DNA from: Odontocerum albicorne
Lineage: Eukaryota > Arthropoda > Insecta > Trichoptera > Odontoceridae
NCBI GenBank assembly: GCA_949825065.1
Contig: OX463859.1
Location: 21,159,847-21,223,846 of the forward strand
Reading direction: 5' to 3'
Length of the DNA stretch: 64,000 nt
Position numbers and translations under genes: made by a program. The notes under the pieces were generated by a model. The model did no database searches. It was not told the DNA's origin and worked only from the letters and a program-made list of their open reading frames with translations. Shown one piece after another: positions 54,060-63,555 of the stretch (the first letter of the stretch is position 1; every line of letters begins with the position of its first letter).

Positions 54060-54190
54060 CAGGGTGACGCATACGTCCGATATAGAGAGCATGGTTAAGA
54101 AAAAGGCTATCTGTGTAGATAGGATGGTATGGAGATCTGTCTTATCTGCCTACTCCAAAAGGGGTATGGCGTGATGTATGTATGCATGTA
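54060..54190 (+). mobile_element. NLR-A terminal 3' UTR
   Basis: GTGTAGATAGGATGGTATGG, AGATCTGTCTTATCTGCCTA, CTCCAAAAGGGGTATGGCGT and a GATGTATGTATGCATGTA end. Defines the likely 3' terminus (TGTA)n-type tail of the family. Confidence 0.65.
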
Positions 54191-54194
54191 TTTT

Positions 54195-54280
54195 TTTAAA
54201 ATATTATAAGGAGTTGAACCTAAAATCCACGGGTGAAAGATAATAATGTTATCAACAGGACCACATCAATCGTCCTTAAG
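54195..54280 (-). mobile_element. SINE head, diverged
   Basis: Minus strand GATTGATGTGGTCCTGTTGA and GATTTTAGGTTCAACTCC. It follows the NLR-A tail directly. Confidence 0.5.
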
Positions 54281-54759
54281 AAACAAGTTATGAATCATAA
54301 GACAGGACGTGACATTTGATCATTGTCTTTATTTGTCGTTGTCTTGTCATTATGACTAAAAATTAAAAACATCTTGTCCTTAATTAGTTCAAAAAATATT
54401 CCCACAATTAATGTGTCGAGGTTTTTCTTGACCAGTCATTGTTATGATATAATAATCTTGATATCTGCCCGGAAACCGGAGTTAATTTTACGAGTGTTAA
54501 AAGTCTGCTCAATAGTGTTCATTATAAGTATTCAGGTTTATAAAAAATCAAATTAATCAATTAAGCTCATTCGGATTTCAAACAGAAAATTACGTTTTAC
54601 CAGTTGCCTAGGATTTAAAATACACGTATTTTTTATGTCCATTGATTCCTAAAGTGGGTATTTGAAAAAACAAATCGACTTGATAAAATTTATAAAATTC
54701 TTTATTCGATTTGAATGTTCAAAAATATTTTCTTAATATTTGTACAAAAATACAAACCA
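54281..54759. other. AT-rich stretch, nothing recognised
   Basis: One short open frame at 54374 shows nothing familiar. Confidence 0.4.
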
Positions 54760-55215
54760 TCACGCTGTATACCTATCGAGGTAAGCAGATAGGAAAGCGC
54801 ATCAGACTTTTCTATCGCGAGGTTTATCTTTTGCCCTTTCTTATATAAATCAAACGAACCCTCTGACTTTTAAAATTTCCTTCCTTCAAAATGTTCTTCA
54901 CTTAATTAAACCACACTTTCTTGATCTTTCTCTTATATGCTTTCCACTCACATTTAAACCATATATTTGTTTTGATTGTCTTTCTTCGTGTATTCGTTCA
55001 ACATGCACAAACCATTTTAGAGTGCTCTTTTTGTCTTACTAAATATTGCACATAACCATTAAGTTTAATTTATTCCTAATTATTTAATTTTGTATTCACT
55101 ATTTCGTTGTTCCCTCATATATTTTCCTCAGTGCATGTCTTTGAACATAATATATTCGGCTTCTTTGAGTTCACGTTTCATGTTCATGCATCAAAGCTGG
55201 CACTAGCTAGTGTTG
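54760..55215 (-). mobile_element. NLR-A 3' part, about 450 bp
   Basis: From the SETW-equivalent region (55195, AGTGCCAGCTTTGATGCATG on minus) through WF.HVER to the 3' UTR (GATAGAAAAGTCTGATGCGC; TATCTGCTTACCTCGATAGG) at 54770. Frames are heavily broken. Confidence 0.7.
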
Positions 55216-55610
55216 TGAATTACGAATAAAAGTATATACAAACACAAAAAAAGAAGGCAATGTTGAATATAAATTTAAAAGCAAAAAAACAAGTACTTAA
55301 TCTGTAAGAGCAAAAAATTAACAAGCATTAAAAGAAAAGCAACAAAAATATATAATTAAAAAAGAGAAATAACAAACCTGAACAAGTGACAAGTATTTTC
55401 AATCACAAATAATATATTAAATATAATCGATCTTTAAAATACACTTTTACAAGCTAAAATTATCCACAAAAAGTTCGATTACTTTCATTTAAATTAACAA
55501 GAACACTGCGAACAGAAAATACACGTATCACTGAAACCATCCAAAATAGTGGAGAGAAACCTTAGATCATCAAAATTAAAACTGTTATAAAAATTTAAGA
55601 TCTTCACATC
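55216..55610. other. A-rich stretch leading into satellite
   Basis: Possibly eroded satellite units; TTATAAAAATTTAAGATCTT at 55583 resembles unit parts. Confidence 0.4.
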
Positions 55611-55880
55611 TATAAACTGTAACAAAAATCCTATACACATAACGATTGCTCCTAATCATAATATTAAAAATATATCACGAAATCATCACATTTATAAACT
55701 GTAACAAGAATCCTATACACATAACGATTACTCCTAATCATAATATTAAAAAAAATCAGGAAATCATCACATTTATAAACTGTAACAAAAATCCTATACA
55801 CATAATGATTGCTCCTAATCATAAAATTAAAAATTTATCACGAAATCATCACATTTATAAACTGTAACAAAAATCCAAGA
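55611..55880. repeat. 82-bp tandem array, 3.3 copies
   Basis: TATAAACTGTAACAARAATC starts at 55611, 55693, 55774 and 55856. Units contain CCTATACACATAACGATTGC and TCCTAATCATAATATTAAAA. Confidence 0.9.
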
Positions 55881-56300
55881 TCATTACATTACAAAAGTGT
55901 AATGATAACTTATAACCATTGAAATCGTGCTGCTAAAACCACAATTACATTACGATAGTCACAATTAAAAACGTTAAAAAAATACAAGATTGTTTAATAT
56001 TTATAAATTACAGTATGATTCCCAGGTCATTACACCTCAATAGTGTAATGATTACTTCTAATTAAAATTGTATAGGAAAAACTAAAGTTTATGATAGTCA
56101 AAACTATAAAAGACATCCAAAATAACGAATTTATAAACTGGAACAAAAATTCAAGATTATACATCTTACTAGATCATACACCGATTTTCCTAAATTATTG
56201 AAATCGTGTAGCTTAATCCCAAGATAATCACAAAAATTCCAAACCTATAAAAACTTTTACAAAAATTCAATATAATCCCACCTCATTTTTAAGGATGCTC
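55880..56300. repeat. Degenerate extension of the satellite with recurring hairpin
   Basis: TCATTACA..9 nt..TGTAATGA occurs at 55881-55905 and again at 56027-56051, 146 bp apart. Parts of the 82-bp unit (TTTATAAACTGGAACAAAAA at 56129) recur between and after them. Confidence 0.6.
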
Positions 56301-56774
56301 CAAATAGTTTGTATCAAAAACCCAAGTTAGTAAAACCACAAGTTTCTCCCAATCTACACACTGCAGCGAAAACCCAACTACAGCATAAAAAAAAGTGTGA
56401 CTAAAATTCATGTCCATCACATCTCAAATTGCAATTATGTTAAATTCACCTAACGGTTACCTTTATATAAATAAAAAAATCTACTACCGATTACATTTGG
56501 CGTGGCGCGAATTAAACGCGCTAAAAAATAAACACGTAACGACTGACCAAAACTTAAAAGGTGAATAAACTTTAAAGTGCATAATCCCATTGATATTTTA
56601 GTCCATTCATGTCATTGGTCCACGTCATCGGGCGGAGTAGTAAGTACTCTAGCGGAATATTTTTAAATGTTTGTTGGGTTTTGCAGTAGTAGTGGTGAAA
56701 GATTGAAGTCACAGATTTTTTGACAGTGTGTGACTTTAGCAAGGATTCGAAACTCGATGGTTATGGAGCCATTT
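56301..56774. other. Unassigned stretch
   Basis: TTGGCGTGGCGCGAATTAAA at 56498 is a small CpG-rich patch without context. Confidence 0.35.
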
Positions 56775-56910
56775 TTTTATTCTGAAAGAAGGAAACGTAG
56801 TCATTCAGAGAACTCGTAGAAGTTATATGAGAAGGTGTATGGATGTAGAAGGGGCTAAGAACGTGTGTCGAGATAAAAAAGTATGGCACTCTGTACCAAA
56901 GTAATTAAAA
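56775..56910 (+). mobile_element. NLR-A 3' fragment
   Basis: GAAAGAAGGAAACGTAGTCA, GAGAACTCGTAGAAGTTATA and GAGAAGGTGTATGGATGTAG parallel 46797-46870. Confidence 0.65.
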
Positions 56911-57114
56911 ATAGTGGTAACCTTTATTTTTTAAATAAATGGGAATAATTCCTTATATTTTATATCTTATAATAGAGTAGGGAATGAAATAATTAAAGAT
57001 TAGTATTTTTAGGGTTGAAAATTGTTAATATCACTGAATTAAATTAATAATATTAATTATTATAAATGGATAATGCTAATAGCGCTCTTTAGAGAGCAAA
57101 ATCTCTTTATTTTA

Positions 57115-57195
57115 ATTATTTAACACTTTTATTGCAAATACAATCTGGCGGGCTTATTGCCAGACGGAAATCTCTTCCAACCAACCTCTTTCACT
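57115..57195 (-). mobile_element. SINE-A tail fragment
   Basis: Plus strand TTGCAAATACAATCTGGCGG, GCTTATTGCCAGACGG and AATCTCTTCCAACCAACC. Confidence 0.75.
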
Positions 57196-57345
57196 CATTA
57201 GAGAGTCAACCGAAATCACTATTATTTAAAGATTAAAAATGAATTGCATTAAATAACAAAAGTAAAGAGTAAGGATATGAAGGTGGCGGCTGTAGTCATT
57301 AGAAAAACACGAAGACCAATACATGCTAGTGACACGTTATGCTTA

Positions 57346-57562
57346 TGCTCCATGACCTAGTTGGTAAAACATCTATATTTTGACCCGGGAGTCGTGGGTT
57401 CGATTCTCAAATAGGAACCCAATTTTTGAAAACGGATTCCAGTCTGGTTTTCACTTAAGGCCTTCTCTCCGCTTGGTTGGAAATTATTCGCACACGGCAT
57501 TTATCTCGTCAGGTTGTACTATATACAGCAAAAATACGAGTGTAATACAATACTTAACAATT
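57346..57562 (+). mobile_element. SINE-A, full length
   Basis: GCTCCATGACCTAGTTGGTA, GTGGGTTCGATTCTC, GATTCCAGTCTGGTTTTCAC, TTAAGGCC, CTTGGTTGGAAATTATTCGC and tail GAGTGTAATACAATACTT. All domains in order. Confidence 0.85.
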
Positions 57563-57917
57563 TGTCCTTGATCAAATTTATTAAATTTGAAAATATTTTA
57601 AATAAACCAATGGTTATCGTTACCTGCTATATATATACAAGTGTGCGAAAATGCAATTCGGGTGCTAAAATAATGTTTGGCAGTTTGCATTTGTGTGGAT
57701 GCGTTATTTCCGTGTATATATTATAAATAAAATAACGTTTAATACATGCACAGAGTCTAACGATGTGTCTATACAACACAATATTCATATTGCTTTATGC
57801 AAAAGATATCCAAATATATATTTTTAATAAATGTTGATTTTTTGTATACTAAAAGCATGTGTTGCTGTATCTATCTATATGTACGCGCTAATCTGGGAAC
57901 CACTGTATAATTTTTTT
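57563..57917. other. AT-rich spacer between SINEs
   Basis: No feature recognised. Confidence 0.4.
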
Positions 57918-58005
57918 ATATTATTATTGCACTTTCGCTGTATAAAGTACAGCCTGGTGGGATAATTGGCATGTGGCAAATCTCTTCCAGCCAACCACAT
58001 TTGTG
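57918..58005 (-). mobile_element. SINE-A tail fragment
   Basis: Plus strand TTATTGCACTTTCGCTGTAT, ACAGCCTGGTGGGATAATTG and CATGTGGCAAATCTCTTCC. Confidence 0.8.
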
Positions 58006-58071
58006 TGTATAGCAGGTATCGATAATTATAGATTTATTTAAGATAAATTTAAATGAGTACATTTGATAAAA

Positions 58072-58287
58072 TGCAATTGTTTTACACTTTCGTTGCATGA
58101 AGTACAATCTGGCTGGCTAATTGCATTTCTTATGTTTTCCAACTAACTAGAGAGATGTCGAAAAGGCTTTAAGTGAAAACTAGACTGGAACCATTTTTTG
58201 AAAAATCTAGGTTCCAGCTGGAATCGAATCCACCGTTCCAGGATTGGGAGATATGCATCTTACCAGCTAAACCACGAAGGTCGTCCT
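58072..58287 (-). mobile_element. SINE-A, full length
   Basis: Plus strand TTTTACACTTTCGTTGCATG, TTTAAGTGAAAACTAGACTG, GGTTCCAGCTGGAATCGAAT, CTTACCAGCTAAACCACGAA. Head, body and tail all recognisable. Confidence 0.85.
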
Positions 58288-58344
58288 ATTCTAAGAGTAA
58301 TTATTCTTTAAGGAAGATTTAGGTGTAAAAATTAAGGTACCTTG

Positions 58345-58548
58345 TGTCAAAGTTAAGTAGTGTAGATAAATCGTACGATCTTTGTGGCATTGGTACGATA
58401 CCTGTTTGTCCAAAGTTAAGTAGTGTAGATAAATCGTACGATCTTTGTGGCGTTGGTACGATACCTGTTTGTCCAAAGTTAAGTAGTGTAGATAAATCGT
58501 ACGATCTTTGTGGCGTTGGTACGATACCTGTTTGTCCAAAAGTAGTGA
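58345..58548. repeat. 63-bp tandem array, three near-identical copies
   Basis: AAGTTAAGTAGTGTAGATAA starts at 58350, 58413 and 58476. Copies differ only at a few bases (ATTGG against GTTGG in the first). Open in both strands because 63 is a multiple of three. Confidence 0.95.
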
Positions 58549-58584
58549 GTTAGATTCGCGATCAAAACCCGGTAAAATATCAAT

Positions 58585-58870
58585 TCTCCAACATCTGGAT
58601 TTCCACAGGGCTTTATTTTGGGACCCCTGCTGTAATGAGTGACACGGGTAAGTATTAAAAAATTACATACACAACCTCATGAGTGTTTTTCATGATGAAT
58701 GCGTACTATATGGTTAAGCGTTGCCAAGTGTAGAGATTATGCGTAATCTTGGTGTCATTATGACTCTCCTCTTACATTTGATTACCATGTGAATGAGATT
58801 GTGAAGAAGTTCATTACGTTGCTGAAATTCGTAATAAGAATTATAAGACCATGCAAGTATTTGTCATCAT
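58585..58870 (+). mobile_element. Jockey-type reverse transcriptase fragment
   Basis: TSGFPQGFILGPLL near 58588-58632 is RT motif B (SGVPQGSVLGPLLF). VEIMRNLGVIMTLLLHL near 58730 with its second frame DSPLTFDYHVNEIVKK is the DLGV..D..L.F..HV..IV.K block. The YADD-bearing part between them is deleted or unreadable. An internally deleted relic. Confidence 0.7.
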
Positions 58871-58904
58871 TCATCATATTTTCATAATTTGTCATCAACT
58901 GAGT

Positions 58905-59040
58905 TCGCCCTCCTAATGGTGAGGGTGTGTCTGGCTGGGTAGGGTGTTGTAGGATGAGCCCTAACATTTTGGTGTCTTCTCTCTTGAATGTGTTTTCCTT
59001 TTGCCTTAACATGTGTGTACCATATGTGTAATTGCGAGGT
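58905..59040 (+). mobile_element. Non-LTR 3' end, tail type T, diverged
   Basis: CCTAATGGTGAGGGTGTGTC, GGATGAGCCCTAACATTTTG and CTCTCTTGAATGTGTTTTCC follow the order at 59205-59295. Confidence 0.6.
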
Positions 59041-59164
59041 ATAAATATTATATTTGTATGCGTTTTTTTATCTGTGAACCTGTTATTGTTTTAACTAGAT
59101 TAATTGTATTGACAGCTTATTTATTGTCATTTTTGTTTTTTTGTTTTTTAATTTACATGTACAA

Positions 59165-59400
59165 AGGTATGGGTTGAAAAACATATGATGACCCCACTCC
59201 CGGTTTCGCCTGCTATTGGTAGAGATGTATCTCGACTGGAGGAAGGTTACGGGATGAGTCTACACTTTTTGAAAACTTCTCTCTTAAATGTATTTTCTTC
59301 ACCATTATCTTGAAATATTGTACAATTTCAGGATTTCTGTATACGAGTGTATGTTATGTTTATAATATTATATGTTGCTATCAATAAACCTATGTTATAT
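59165..59400 (+). mobile_element. Non-LTR 3' end, tail type T
   Basis: GGGTTGAAAAACATATGATG, CTATTGGTAGAGATGTATCT, CTCTCTTAAATGTATTTTCT and CAATAAACCTATGTTATATT. It follows the Jockey-type fragment in the same orientation, so tail type T may belong to that Jockey lineage. Confidence 0.7.
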
Positions 59401-59814
59401 TGTACAAATCATTGGTTAAAATCAACCTGATATGTATTTTTGGTATAAAACTTTAAGTTGAGGTTGTTCGTTGATTTAGTTTAGTTGGTTCAGCTGTGAT
59501 TTTTCAGGCATCTGTGTCTTAGAAGGGGTTGATAAATATTTTTGGGTCGTACAGTGATATATTGCCTTTTTTTATCTCCAATTACTTGAGGCTCATAGAA
59601 GTACCTTTAATCTTGTATTTTTTTATACTTTTGATTAGTATTCTGTAGTCATTTAATACTATACAGTTTATTGATTCAAGTGTGTAAATTGGGATTTTGA
59701 TTTTAAGATGAACACTACTTATTAGGATTATACTCATTGGCATGGTTAATAAATGATTTGTTTTGTGTAAATATCTTGATAAATTTTTTGAAAGTTTTTT
59801 TGTTAAAATTAAAT
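59401..59814. other. Unassigned stretch
   Basis: T-rich on the plus strand, no recognised element. Confidence 0.4.
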
Positions 59815-60112
59815 TGGTTAAATCATTTTAAAAACCTATAGAGGTCGTTATGACGATGAAGTTTACTTAAGAACAGCAATAAATGACCAAACGGATAACG
59901 AAATGCTTTGTCGTCTCTATCGATACTTGAATTCTCGTCCCACTGTACCTGTTCTAAGCCGAAATAAACTTTCAAAAATAAAGTGGTTCTCCTTGAAACT
60001 ATTACCGCTTGCTATTCATTCCCTTTGCAACAGGTTGATATTGATTATTATGGTAAATTTGCTTTTTCTTGTTTATAAGTTATGGGGGATTTTTTTAAAT
60101 GTGATTATGAAA
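59815..60112 (+). other. Possible element-derived open frame
   Basis: Plus frame including RTAINDQTDNEMLCRLYRYL and SKIKWFSLKLLPLAIHSLCN. The spacing resembles the last residues of Jockey/CR1 RT proteins (PR..N..... L), but no block is decisive. Confidence 0.25.
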
Positions 60113-60117
60113 GTACT

Positions 60118-60360
60118 GGACCGATAAAGAGGATATTTATTGGTGTGTAGCGATGGAAAACAAAGTCAATGGAGTACTAAAACATACATACGGAGAATAT
60201 CGAAATCTGCTAAGATGACAGTCCACAACAGAATTCCAGTACCAACTTTGAAATATGTGATTGAACGTGGACGTGGATAAAGACTGAGAGGCCCGAATAA
60301 ATACGTGCACTGAGAAGAATACTTGGGGTGACAATTTATGACAGAATTTGGATGTAAAGG
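60118..60360 (+). mobile_element. NLR-A fragment, uninterrupted over the Rep-W site
   Basis: AGGATATTTATTGG, AAAGTCAATGGAGTACTAAA, GACAGTCCACAACAGAATTC, CGTGGACGTGGATAAAGACT and GCACTGAGAAGAATACTTGG. Serves as the continuous reference for the insertion at 38594. Confidence 0.7.
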
Positions 60361-60589
60361 GTCTTTCAAATTGAGCGTTTTTTTAAATTCAATTTTTTTT
60401 AATTCTTGAATAAAACACACAATTTGCTTTGATTTAAAAAAAACTTGGTATTGGTCATTGAAGTATAATGTAAGAAATTTAAACACAAAAAGTAATATCT
60501 ACCAAATGTCCACCTCTTGCAGCTCCACAGATGTCCACTCTTTTGCACAAGAGGAAGAATACTAATGCATTGAACTGACCAAGTTAAAG

Positions 60590-60742
60590 ACGCAACTGTA
60601 CTACCCTTAACTACTGCCGTTCGAGCCGTGGAGTGCAGGGGTGGATGGAGAGGAGTCGTCCGAGACTATTATGGCAGTCACGATGCTCAGTCATGAGCTA
60701 CACGACAGAATGATGATAATAATGCTCTATAAATGCAATTGA
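60590..60742 (+). repeat. Rep-Y copy 1
   Basis: CGAGACTATTATGGCAGTCA, CGATGCTCAGTCATGAGCTA and CACGACAGAATGATGATAAT match 61245-61305. Confidence 0.6.
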
Positions 60743-60918
60743 CCAGTTTTTTACACAAGTATCAACAATTATTGTTAAACCTGATTGTAGGGAATTCATA
60801 AATAGGTAACTAATTTGTTTTTGTCTTATTATCGATAATAGGGGTAATCTGAAACACGTTTTAAAAAAATATTAATTGAATAAAAATGATCACGTTAAAA
60901 ATAATAATAAAAAATATT

Positions 60919-60947
60919 ATCACGCCATTTCCCCGATATGGCGTGAT
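60919..60947. repeat. Short GC-bearing hairpin
   Basis: ATCACGCCAT at 60919 and ATGGCGTGAT at 60938 are exact reverse complements with a 9-nt loop. GGCGTGAT also ends NLR-A 3' UTRs, so this may be two abutting NLR-A termini in inverted orientation. Confidence 0.7.
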
Positions 60948-61029
60948 GGTATGCATGTAAAATTAATAACTTTTTCTATGTCGACCCTTCATGACTGTAA
61001 GTCGTGATCTCTCCGGTCCATCTACTTAA

Positions 61030-61315
61030 GATGGATCCTTAAGTAGGTGAACTGGAAGAAAAATAATATCCTGGAAAATTCTTCATATCTTCCCACTTTG
61101 GGCTTCTTGGAGTGCTGCAGCCACCGAGGAACCGGTTACGTTCTTACCTGGTCAATCCATCGGGATGGTCGCTCTGCTAGTATACTAACCGTTGACCGCA
61201 TCTCTATGTACCATATGGATAAAGAAAGAAGAGATGAGTCTTTAAGGTCTATCATGGGAGTCACAATGGTCAATCATGAGCTACACGACTATGATGATCA
61301 TAAAAAAGCATAATT
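61030..61315 (+). repeat. Rep-Y copy 2 with longer 5' part
   Basis: GC-richer block ending GGTCTATCATGGGAGTCACA, ATGGTCAATCATGAGCTACA, CGACTATGATGATCAT. An 88-codon frame (61047-61313) includes LEGG-free, unrecognised sequence. The ending with a degenerate (GAT)n run suggests a retrotransposon 3' end. Confidence 0.5.
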
Positions 61316-61424
61316 ATAACTATAAAACAAAAGATAACCTATCTACATCTTTCAAGATAAAAACTAACAATTCAGGATGACATGTGGATTTATGTGTGGT
61401 AAATCAGCTGTTTCAGAACAATAC

Positions 61425-61612
61425 AGAAAATCTGGCAGATTTATTGCTATGTTGGAATTTATTACAATAAACCAGAAATATGTTGAAGATGACTTAAGTG
61501 AAAACTAGACTAGAACTCTTTTAAGTAAAATTGTGTACCAACGTGGATCGAACCCTTAACTCTCAGGGGTGAACACATGCATCTTTCCAACTAGGTCACG
61601 GAAGTAGTCTGA
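61425..61612 (-). mobile_element. SINE-A, near full length
   Basis: Plus strand GGCAGATTTATTGCTATGTT, AACCAGAAATATGTTGAAGA, TTAAGTGAAAACTAGACTAG, GGATCGAACCCTTAAC and CCAACTAGGTCACGGAAGTA. Confidence 0.8.
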
Positions 61613-61917
61613 TTAAACGCAACATCTCTCAAATAATGTGCAGTTAAGAATTCTCTTAAATGCCTTCAAGCCATCATCCAGTCATAATTCCAGTGGAAGT
61701 ATATTCCGTACTATAGAATCCGTATTCCGTACAAAAGATCTTTCAAGATCAAGCTGTCCGTTCGTCTTATCCACTGCAAGTATAAGTTTAATAAAACAAA
61801 ATTGAACCACGAGTCGCCTGGAGGCGATTAGGGGTGATCAAGGAATTCTTTGAAAAATTGAGATGCAATTAGTTAGACCCTAGTTTTCTCCATTTTTATA
61901 TATGATGCGGGGTCTGA
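61613..61917. other. Unassigned stretch
   Basis: ATTCCGTACTATAGAATCCG and TATTCCGTAC at 61707-61734 form a short direct repeat. Nothing else seen. Confidence 0.4.
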
Positions 61918-62172
61918 TCTTGAGATGTGGTGTTGCAGGCATTTTTGCGCATTCTATAGACTGATAGAAAACCAATTTATCGATTATTTAAAAGTGCGGG
62001 ATTTAGATGCGTCTCTCAAAACTATCTAAGAAGAATTTTCAAATACTTTGGACACATAGCGTAGGAAGATGACACCAGTCAATATATGTCAATTCTAGTG
62101 GCAAATTTGAATGAAAAAAGGAGCAGAGGCAGAGTGCTCATTCGATGAAGTGACTAGGTGAAAAAAGTAGTA
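61918..62172 (+). mobile_element. RTE-like ORF2 C-terminus (relic)
   Basis: LEMWCCRHFCAFYRLIENQF is the EMWCWRRML.I.WT...TN block. Later frames give RRIFKYFGHIA, SILVANLNEKRSRGRVLIR and SDWVKK-like residues, the FGHI.R.......G...GKRSRGRP..RW.D..K block. Frame shifts present. Confidence 0.75.
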
Positions 62173-62662
62173 AGGTGCTCATTTATACACCAGGTATGAA
62201 ATCACTTGTGCTGAATAAGGATGTTCCATAACTACGGTGATCAGTATTCTCTGAACTGAGGAAAAGACTAAGAAGAAATAGATCTCTCTTTTGGATTTTT
62301 ATTAAGTCCAGTCCTTTGCTAAACATTTCCTTTGCAATAACTTTTATCAGCTGACCATTGAATCTGAATATCTTAATATTTTCCATATTGCAACACGATG
62401 TCTTATAAAAACTGCATCAAGTTGCAGATCTTGACACTGGTGCATTGATAATTCCCTCTTAACAGAATTCGGCTTGAGTAAGGTTAGTGCCTGTCAGCGC
62501 ACATTATTCAAATACCAATACTACTTAAGAAGCGGTGTTTGAGAGGCCGTTGCACTTTATTTTCGCGCATCCAAACGGTGTGCATCATTCGTGATGTGCA
62601 TTCATTATGCATGGGGCTGCACACTGCGGTGGATTGATTCGAAGATTAATGACAGGTTAGTA
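62173..62662. other. Unassigned, partly GC-richer
   Basis: TTCGCGCATCCAAACGG and GTGATGTGCATTCATTATGC near 62561-62610; no match elsewhere. Confidence 0.35.
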
Positions 62663-62690
62663 CAGGGGTCGGAAATCTTTTTATGTAAAT
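62663..62690 (+). mobile_element. Possible hAT-type left terminus
   Basis: CAGGGGTCGGAAATCTTTTT resembles the CAGGGGTCGGCAA ends common in hAT elements. No matching right end (CCGACCCCTG) was found to its right in the window, so the element may be truncated or extend past the edge. Confidence 0.35.
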
Positions 62691-62871
62691 TACTTAATGT
62701 ATTTTCAAGTTGTCATATTAATGTATCGCTTTCGTACGTCAAGTGTATGGTACATGTAGAAGACATGGCTGGATCAAGTGGATAAGATTTCAAAAGAAGG
62801 TCAAGTGAGAAGTACGAATAATATTATTTTAAAATGTTATTTGTAGTCGATGTTGTGATAAATTTGTTTTA

Positions 62872-62972
62872 GTAAGACGTCGCAGTTATCATCCTCAGGG
62901 TGATGTTAAAAACATTGCTTAATAAGGTAATATTTTTTATATATCTTTGAGGATGATTGTCGTAACGTCTTT
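62872..62972. repeat. Inverted pair of GAGGATGAT..ACGTCTT motifs
   Basis: The minus strand at 62900-62874 reads CCCTGAGGATGATAACTGCG then ACGTCTT; the plus strand at 62945 reads CTTTGAGGATGATTGTCGTA then ACGTCTTTGAAACGT. CUGAnGA..GAAAC is the core of hammerhead ribozymes and of the repeats of Penelope-like elements. Here neither copy has a complete core, so this is a resemblance only. Confidence 0.4.
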
Positions 62973-63289
62973 GAAACGTTGGCTATCGTTGAAGTCAACT
63001 CAAAAACTCCGAAAAAACATTTCAAACTAGTGGGAACCAGTGTAAAAATCTTTGAACATGTCGAACGAATAATTTATGATTATGCATGAATACAGAGAAA
63101 GGACTGTTGTGCCTTTGGATTTAAAAATAAGAAGATTTATTCTTAGTGTTTGTCTATTGAATCAAATTGACGTAAAATAAATAATTTTAAATGCCATAAT
63201 ATTAGTCATGCATTGTCTCATTAATCAGCCGATAGGTTTGCATTCCACATTGTCTGTTGGAATGGAAATATTATACAGCAGATACAAAA

Positions 63290-63555
63290 TACTGAGGTCG
63301 AGCATGGGTGTCACTCGTAGAGATAAAATACAAAACGAATATATCACAAGACGTATTCATAAATTATAAACTGGTGAAGACTATATTGCACATTACTAGA
63401 AGACCCGAAGAGTATGTTGGCCGATGGTTATAAAGAAGATGACGTAGAAGTTGTCTAAAGAAAATATTGATGGATTGTGTTAAGGAAGACATCGAGTGGC
63501 GTTGGATCTTATCAATGACATGTAACTCTGGAAAGGACTCTAAAATACAACTTCA
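63290..63555 (+). mobile_element. Non-LTR ORF2 C-terminal fragment
   Basis: GVTRRDKIQNEYITRRIHKL near 63309, then KTRRVCWPMVIKKM and, shifted, DCVKEDIEWRWILSMTCNSG. These follow LLGVTRRD..RNE.IR and D.VK.D.......... patterns of RTE/CR1-type ends. Confidence 0.55.

Noticed and set aside
58291..58553. Open frames on both strands with repeated residues
   Set aside because: They follow from the 63-bp tandem repeat and have no other support.
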